A DNA stretch of 64,000 nt. It comes from Atriophallophorus winterbourni (lineage: Eukaryota > Platyhelminthes > Trematoda > Plagiorchiida > Microphallidae). This document shows, piece by piece, positions 57,468-64,000 of the stretch. Location of the stretch: the NCBI GenBank assembly GCA_013407085.1, contig JACCGJ010005680.1, positions 1-64,000 of the forward strand, given 5' to 3'. The notes under the pieces are model-generated. The model was given only the letters and a program-made list of their open reading frames with translations. It was not told where the DNA came from and made no database searches. The stretch's first letter is position 1, and the number at the start of each line of letters is the position of its first letter. Made by a program: the position numbers and the translations under genes.

Positions 57468-57653
57468 ATGGAGTTTAAAATTTACCCAGCGGATATAATT
57501 GGAAGCTTTTATGTATCTGTTAAAAGTAGGTTCCAACATGGTGTTCGGCAATGCACAACTATCTACTGCAGCAAAACGAGCCTCAGTAAAAAAAGCTATG
57601 AAAAATGTATCAATATTGAAGTTATGTTTACAGGAAACGAGCTAAAAAGCTGA
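57468..57653 (+). other. conserved 61-codon open frame in block Y3
   Basis: Almost the same as 39,910-40,095, with three residue differences (MEF for MKF, CINIE for CIIIE, GNEL for GNRL). See that entry: probably a retroelement fragment. Confidence 0.3.
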
Positions 57654-59035
57654 AAATATCATCTTTTTTAACGTCATTGATTAAGCAAAATTAATGGAAA
57701 ATTTCACGAGCAATATACGCCATATATCCCGAACTTCTGCAGATGAATAATCTACGGAATGAAAGGAAGAAAATGGCATTTAATATGAAAGATTCTGGTT
57801 GAGGAAGTCAGCTTTATAAGTGCGGTAGAACTACATCTATTAGTCCCTCTGCAAATTACATTTATACTACTGGCAAATCTATCCGTCTCAGCACAATCAC
57901 TATATCATATTAACAGGTCATACAAATTCAACGGTCAATGAAAATGATGTAATAATCATATTTCCGGCAAATATGGACAAGGATATTTGCTATTGTCTAG
58001 AAAATAAATATCGAAGTTAAAATATCGATGCAAGTTTTGTCGTATCGAGTTCGCGAACAATTATAAAATAACTATTTTTTTATTCGAGCATCCTAATCTT
58101 ATGCCAATCACAACTATCAGATAGCGAGACAGAATATTTTATACAAATGCCTAGTCACAGAACGTATCAAACTAATTAGTCGTCATATAAGATTCTGTAA
58201 TTGGGAACCAAAGTTACGTACACAGCAGGTTCTCGGGCAAACAATAAAGCTTTTTGAAAATTTGGAAACTTGTCACGACGGCAATCAAAGTCATACTTGT
58301 ATACTACTGCTGAATAAAGTTCTTAGAAAGAACCACGATATTTGAATTCAGAATCACAAAGTTATTCCTGGCCAAGCGCTTGAGATGCATATGAACGATC
58401 AATACATTACATCTCTCACTTCTTTACGTACACAGTGAAGGGTATTTTAGCATCGTAATAGTTTGATGCTCTTGCGTACATAATGTGCCATTACCGAGTT
58501 CATCGATTTTTGGAAAATATATATTCATCGTTGGTGCCTATAAGATGTCTTTCAAGATTCTCCTGATTACACTAATAATATAGGATCTCGAGTTTTTTGC
58601 TTGAAAAAATTAAAAATAATATTTTAATGTACCACAAGCGAGAGACTCGATAACTCATCCCGCTGAACCACCTAGTGGAACATTCAAAAAGTTAATGCAT
58701 AAAAATATGTGGTCTACATCATTTGGTAGTGGCAGTTAAATTTTGCTATAAAACTTAAAATCTCGATTCACGAATATTAATCGAAAATATTGAATTAGAG
58801 TTAGCCCTTCAATTAAAAATCCTAAACTCGTGATATTCGGTATGCGTAATCACTTGCATCCAACTCGAACGATCAAATTTTAGTGTATCTCATCATTTTT
58901 GCTCATGCGTACATAGGGATATTGTGAAAATTCAGCCAGAACAAACGCAGAATCATCTCTTGTATTTCATACAAAAATCTTTTCATACACTCACGGAACT
59001 GCATGAGAGAGAAAAGAGCATGTTTTCAAAGTGAA

Positions 59036-59041
59036 TTTATT
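59036..59041 (-). terminator. AATAAA polyadenylation signal of dynein light chain copy 3
   Basis: Minus-strand AATAAA, 22 bp after the stop codon at 59,064-59,066. Confidence 0.6.
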
Positions 59042-59063
59042 CCATCAAGAAATTCAATTGCAT

Positions 59064-59411
59064 TTATCCACCACATTTGTAAACCAGTATGTTTTTTTCC
59101 CCCACGCGGGCAAATAAATAAGTCGTTTTTTCGTATTCATGAGAGCTGGAGAAAAAATTACCGATTTCAGTTACCAGATGTAAAGAGTCAAAATAAACTT
59201 CAGCAATTGTTTTAAAAATTTACCTGCCGAAACTTTGACCAACTACGCAGTGCCAGGAAGGCCAAAGAATTTTATCCATTTGTTTCCGAACATTTTCTGC
59301 AATGTGAACATCTTTCTTATAATTCTGGAAAGCATCCTTTATCACACTTTTGCATTCCTGCAGAACATCTCTGTTCATGTCGGTTTTGATGATTTCTATT
59401 TCAGCAACCAT
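59064..59411 (-). CDS. LC8-type dynein light chain, copy 3 (two exons, 89 aa)
   Basis: Join of 59411-59224 and 59145-59064 (minus), 89 aa. Exon 1 is identical to copy 2 except WHCVVGQSFG for WHCVVGEKFG. Exon 2 reads SHEYEKTTYLFARVGEKNIL and VYKCGG. All splice sites, the TATA box and the AATAAA are conserved. With copies 1 and 2 it forms a local cluster of intact paralogues. Most substitutions fall near the exon junction and in the FARVGE(R/K)N loop. Confidence 0.9.
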
Positions 59412-59452
59412 GTTTAAGAGATCCGAGTGAAATCATAACTGTCGTGCTCGTG

Positions 59453-59460
59453 ATTTTATA
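59453..59460 (-). promoter_or_regulatory. TATA box of dynein light chain copy 3
   Basis: TATAAAAT, 42 bp upstream of the ATG, same context as copies 1 and 2. Confidence 0.6.
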
Positions 59461-59889
59461 GTCGTAATTTGATTACGAAAGCGAAAAAAATTCGATGCGA
59501 AATCGCAACGTGATTCGATGTGTGAATAATAACAACACGAAGCAAATTTTATAATAAAATTACGTCATTCAAATTCTTGTTTTAGTTTTTCTCGAAAATT
59601 TTAATACAATGCTGCATGTGACCTATTGAGTTACTTCACAGGTATTAAATTGTATTGTTCAGTTGAATAATAATTCGGTTAACATATTGTCTCAATTAGA
59701 TTAATTTTTGGTATGAACATCTTACTGTCAACGCAGCAATAATGAGAGTCGCACACAACCCATGGTTAACTGTAAGTAGCATCGGGTATACGAAAATAGG
59801 GATAAAACGTATTTTCATGTTCGCATCCTGGTGGTTCGAATGAGGTGCAGAAGTAATTCTAACTCTGCAAAATTTGTTTTATCATGCCT

Positions 59890-60848
59890 GTTTGTCAAAC
59901 TAAATCATTTAACTGTTTCCAGTAAATTCGGATCAGCACGGCATTATTCAATATAAAAGATCGCAACGTCTCTTTGAAGATCATTTCATTCGGTGAATAG
60001 ATAATTTTCAGAGGTAAACTGTTCCATAAAAAGCTACACGGAGTGAATAAAATTATCGGCATCAGTTTAATTGGGAAAGAACGTTTGAAGGACGAGGTCG
60101 TGACTACTTGCGGCAAAATTAGAACTGAATTTGAATAGGTGCCGGGGCAGCTGGGAAGCAGTATCGATTATTCGGTATATCATGTTTTTGTCACATTGGG
60201 TGCAACAACAACTTAGAGGGCACAGTCCGAGTTTAGCCATTTGTTGCTCAAAGGGAAGATTATGCAATCCGGTAACCATTTTAATTACATAATGATTAAT
60301 CTTTTTGATTAGCCAGAGGTCTTTTCCAACATTTGTACCCAAGCTTGTGCTGTGTAGTCTATGACTTGGTATGTGTATTTATTGGGTACATTTTTCAATA
60401 AGTAGGGTGGAAGACGTCCGAAAATTCGTCTAAGTTGATCAAGTATGCTACATGCACGCTCAAAGACGGTCTCCTATTAAAAACTGATTTTAAAATCTAC
60501 CCGCACCCTGAGACCATGTTCTTTCCCGGATGTACTTCTGAATGCGAAATGCGTAAAAGAACAAATACAGTTTTCAAATCTATAAAATTTTACATTTGCG
60601 AAAATTGAATGGTAGCTTGTTTTGAATTACATCTGGAACAGCTTTGTTTGATCTGCTTTCAAAACTAGGCTATGCGTAACAAAGTTTACTTTCATCCAAA
60701 AATTCACATCATCGGCGAAAACCCAAGTTTTCATCGTACCGATTACGGAAGATCGTTTATAAATATAAGAAACAGTTTTGGATTGAGTACTGAACCTTAA
60801 TGGACTTACTCGTGGATTTGATCCTTCAGCTTCAATAAGCCATTTCAC
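59890..60848 (-). pseudogene. CR1-like RT, motif C to C-terminus, minus strand (X3/Y4)
   Basis: From 60,848: GTMKTWVFADDVNFWMKVNF (FADD box), a decayed gap, then KKINHYVIKMVTGLHNLPFE and QQMAKLGLCPLSCC, SSHDLVLQTFFPN and FLWNSLPLKIIYSPNEMIFK. The WNSLP..I..S.N...FK end is the canonical CR1-like C-terminus. Homologous to 42,400-43,318. Confidence 0.75.
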
Positions 60849-61561
60849 CGATTTCTACTTCAACGCAGAAAGGAGAAGTGTGTCCTGCGAGAGATGCGAG
60901 TAACCAAGCTCATCACGCTAGTTAAGATTAAAGGTGGCATAGGTAACTGCAACAATTACATTGGAATCTCCTTTCAAATTTTGTACGCAAATTGTTGATA
61001 AAATGTTTTACAGATGCGGCTAAAAGTATTAGCTGATTGGATTTACATCATATCTCAATGTGGCTTCAACAATGGAAGATCAAGTGTAGACATAATCTTT
61101 GCCATCAGTCATTTTTAAGAATAGGGTCGAGAACAGTATATACTGCTATACGCTATACGTATTTATTGATTTAGCGATGGCATTTGACTACATCAGCAAA
61201 CAGGTTCTTATCACAATGCTTAATATTTTATGAAGCTTACTCAGACTGCTCAAATTCATTATTAATTTCAACTCTGTCACGGAGGATTCAGTCCATTTTG
61301 ACGGTTACAGTATACAAGCTTCTAAAATTCGCTGAGGCATCAAGTAAACATGTGTTCATGCACTCAAGATGTTATGCATTCTCTTTGCTCTGCTGCTGTT
61401 GTACGCATTAAGGACGAGAACTTAAAGTATATACGTAGGCAAGGATATATATATATAAGAACCGTTTGAAAGCCCAAATAAAGGTGAGGAATAAACGAAG
61501 ATGCATCCATTATTGCTTAATCCTAATAACGTCTGCCTCCTTGCCTCTTTGAACTTTCATG
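60400..61561. repeat. segmental duplication, block Y4 (truncated)
   Basis: Aligns with Y2 from 42,880 to about 44,010 and then jumps directly to the Z block at 61,562. Compared with Y2, about 780 bp (about 44,010-44,786) are missing. Confidence 0.75.
61030..61420 (+). pseudogene. degenerate non-LTR reverse transcriptase fragment (Y4)
   Basis: Same QCGF..STVD.IFAIS and motif A-like RT remnant as in Y2, with stops. Confidence 0.5.
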
Positions 61562-62394
61562 TCGTATCGATTTCGCGTACATTTATAATATCACTATTTT
61601 TTATTAGAGCATCCTAATCTTATGCCAATCAAAACTATCAGATAGCGAGACAGAATATTTTATACAAACGCCTAGTCACAGAAGGTATCAAACTAATTAG
61701 TAGTCATATAAGATTCTGTAATTGGGAACCAAAGTTAAGTGTACAGCAGGTTCTCGGGCAAGCAATAGGGTTTTTTTAATTTCGAAACTTGTCGCGCTGG
61801 CAATCAAAGTCATACTTGTATACTACTGCTGAATAAAGTTCTTAGAAAGAACCACGATATTTAAATACAGAATCACAAAGTAATTCCTGGCCAAGCTCTT
61901 GAGGCGCATATAAACGATCAATATATTACGTTACTCACATCTTCACATACAGAGTGAAGGCTATTTAAGCAACATATTACTTTGATGCTCTTGTGTTGAA
62001 TAATCTCACGCCTACTTGTCGATTGCATCCTGAAGCACCTTTAAGGTCAACCTTTCCAACGCTACTCACGTTCACTTACGAATCCTACCATTCAAGAGTA
62101 CACCAAATAGAAAACATGTATTTTAGGCACAGGATAATGAATAAAACATCACACATCCATCTTATATGAGCAAATCCCTATACTACCACGATGACCCAAA
62201 CATATCTGTACCGTTTGTCACGGTTATCTGATTTGCCAATCGATTTCGTGCTGGCCGGTTCATCTCAAGCCATTGCTAAATTAAACGCGTTTGACCGAAC
62301 TTGATAAATTGCGTATTCTTCAATAGCGGCTGATGTTGTTTCATCTACTCATATTTCCGAAAATGATGTTGCTCACTGAACCTGATCTTACTGT

Positions 62395-62435
62395 CTCCAC
62401 CTAACGACGGCAAACAGCCGAAACCGGTAGTGGAG
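62395..62435 (+). ncRNA. hammerhead-like motif (family 2), core mutated (Z2 copy)
   Basis: Same sequence as 45,620-45,660, including the inactive CTAACGA box. Confidence 0.6.
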
Positions 62436-63265
62436 TGTAAGGGATGGGGATGTGGGCAACACATTACTTTGATGTTGCTGACCGTTTTGCTGAAATTCTC
62501 CCCAAACACAAATTTTTTCGTTTTAGCGATTAGCTTTCGGTGGTTTCGGTGCATCCTGCACTTGTCTGGTGGTATTTTGTACACGATATGAACGCTTGTA
62601 ATTAGCACTCCTCGTTAATGCTCCTCACATCTCAACAATATTACATAAATATCTCTTCATACATAAATTTAAGGAAAATAATACAGTCTCAATGACTCAA
62701 TTTAAAAAATAGTGATTCGTTTAGTGTAAAGGAAAATGTTGTTAAAAATCCACATAGATAAATAGAAGTGGAGAATGAATAGAATCACTAATTGACTCCA
62801 AGCAGCATCGGCTAATTGGCATCTTAAAGTGAAAGCTTTCCACCCCAAGCTCAATCAAACATTAAAGCTTTTGCTCTTATTATCATAGTTTCTAAATGAT
62901 AGTCAGTTAAACAAAGAACAGTCAAGCGAAATATGCAAAATATTATAATACATAATACAATGTTTTATATCCGCATATAATTTGTATTTCTTAAACTGTA
63001 TTACAATTTTATAATAGACACTCAGAGTTCGATACGAAAAAATCCACTGAAACTGCTTCGCTCAATAACTTTTACCATCAAAAGCATTATGAATGCTGGA
63101 ATTGACAGTCACGTAAGCAATACCTAATTCGTATTACCGAATCGAATTACACTTTTGAACATCAAATCATTTTTAGTCGAAATAACTTGAATCTCATATC
63201 CAACCACAGAAATTGACAGCTCACGAAATACCGTTACCTGTCCCTTAACTCCCGTAATCTCACCC

Positions 63266-64000
63266 GAAAATCTTTTACAACAACTGACTATTACCTCGGA
63301 GAGTGTCCTCCGCACATTGCTAAATCTCAACACGAGAAAATCTCCCAGAGCTGACAAAATTACCCCGTTGATTCTTAAAAACTGTGCTTATACTCTCTGT
63401 ACGCCTCTCACATACTTGTTTAACTTCTCTTTAACCCAAAGTTTCGTTCCCCTGTGATTGGAAGAATGGCATCATTACCCCATCCACAAAGGAGGAAACC
63501 GTTCCGAAGTATCCAACTATCGACCCGTAACACTACTACTGGTGATCTCTAAAGTGATGGAGCGCCTCGTAGCAAACAGCGTCACAAAACATCTGGAAGA
63601 CAATTGCTTGCTCGCAGTCGAACAACACGGCTTCAGAAAGAAACACTCTTGCCTTTAAAACCTTCTGCTAGCCCTCAATGACTGGACACAAGCTGTAGAC
63701 AGAGGTCTCACAGTACACGCTTGTTATCTTGATATGTCAAAAGCATTTGATCGTGCCAACCACAGTCTGTTACTACAAAAGATGGAGCTATGTGGAATCA
63801 AGGGTTCATTACTAGCCTGGTTTGAGGATTATCTCCGCGACCGTATCATTCGAGTAAGGGTTGGTGGTGCTTTGTCAAGACCTATTGCAGTAACGAGTGA
63901 AGTGCCGCATGGATCAGTACTTGGACCACTTATTTTCCTGATGTATGTCAACGACTTACCTAAAGCGGATGACATCAAGCTGTGGACACAGGTACGTACA
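63266..64000 (+). pseudogene. CR1/jockey-like retrotransposon RT (copy Z2, cut by window end)
   Basis: Identical in organisation to 46,490-47,225, including the same frameshift before IHKGG, the same stop after FRKKHSC and the same deletion joining YVNDLP to ADD. The shared defects prove it was duplicated as dead DNA and not transposed separately. One visible difference is VRVGG for VRVDG. Confidence 0.9.

Larger units (their letters stand above)
55458..58370. repeat. segmental duplication, block Y3
   Basis: Collinear with Y1 (about 37,940-40,720). It abuts the hammerhead array directly, so the array edge is also a duplication breakpoint. Confidence 0.85.
58370..60400. repeat. segmental duplication, dynein block copy X3
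   Basis: Collinear with X1 and X2. The start of exon 1 is 17,531 bp from that of copy 2. Confidence 0.85.
61562..64000. repeat. near-identical segmental duplication, copy Z2
   Basis: Partner of 44,787-47,225 at an offset of about 16,775 bp. It is cut by the window end. Confidence 0.9.

Overview
This is eukaryotic DNA: AT-rich, with short exons bounded by GT..AG introns of kilobases, and dense with decayed retroelements. It most likely comes from a parasitic flatworm, probably a digenean trematode. The pointers are several LC8-type dynein light chain genes (a family expanded in trematodes), Penelope-like elements (PLEs), CR1/jockey-like non-LTR elements, and repeats carrying hammerhead ribozymes, one of which resembles the schistosome SMalpha SINE. 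The species cannot be read from the sequence.

Layout. 1-1.5 kb: a possible terminal exon at the left edge and one long, clearly coding but unidentified exon (938-1414). 1.8-8.3 kb: decayed CR1-like and Penelope-like remnants. 9.2-16.6 kb: a five-exon gene for a HEY/Hesr-type bHLH-Orange repressor (+ strand, predicted 441 aa), whose exon phases fit at every junction. 16.6-24.8 kb: mostly non-coding, with microsatellites, an SMalpha-like SINE remnant and two candidate exons. 24.9-25.1 kb: first exon of a divergent dynein light chain (- strand). 25.8-29.4 kb: a three-level nest, a Penelope-like pseudogene interrupted by a CR1-like fragment, itself interrupted by a hammerhead-ribozyme repeat with an 8-bp target-site duplication. 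30-35.7 kb: sparse, with a piggyBac transposase relic, a possible netrin-like pseudogene and a possible terminal exon.

35.8-64 kb is a complex segmental duplication. A block carrying a complete two-exon LC8-type dynein light chain gene (89 aa, TATA box, AATAAA signal) occurs three times. It alternates with blocks of degenerate reverse transcriptase, and a further CR1-like block is present twice at near identity (44,787-47,225 and 61,562-64,000). Between the copies lie two exons of a front-end fatty acid desaturase (- strand). They are followed on the right by eight head-to-tail 305-bp units (52,981-55,457), each with a type I hammerhead ribozyme motif on the same strand as the desaturase.

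The most interesting system is the pair of hammerhead repeat families. Family 1 has a 305-bp unit, a tandem array, and an apparently retrotransposed 1.3-mer. Family 2 has a 241-bp unit, seen as head-to-tail dimers that flank a desaturase exon in inverted orientation. Both look like non-autonomous retrozyme-like elements in a genome full of Penelope-type reverse transcriptase.
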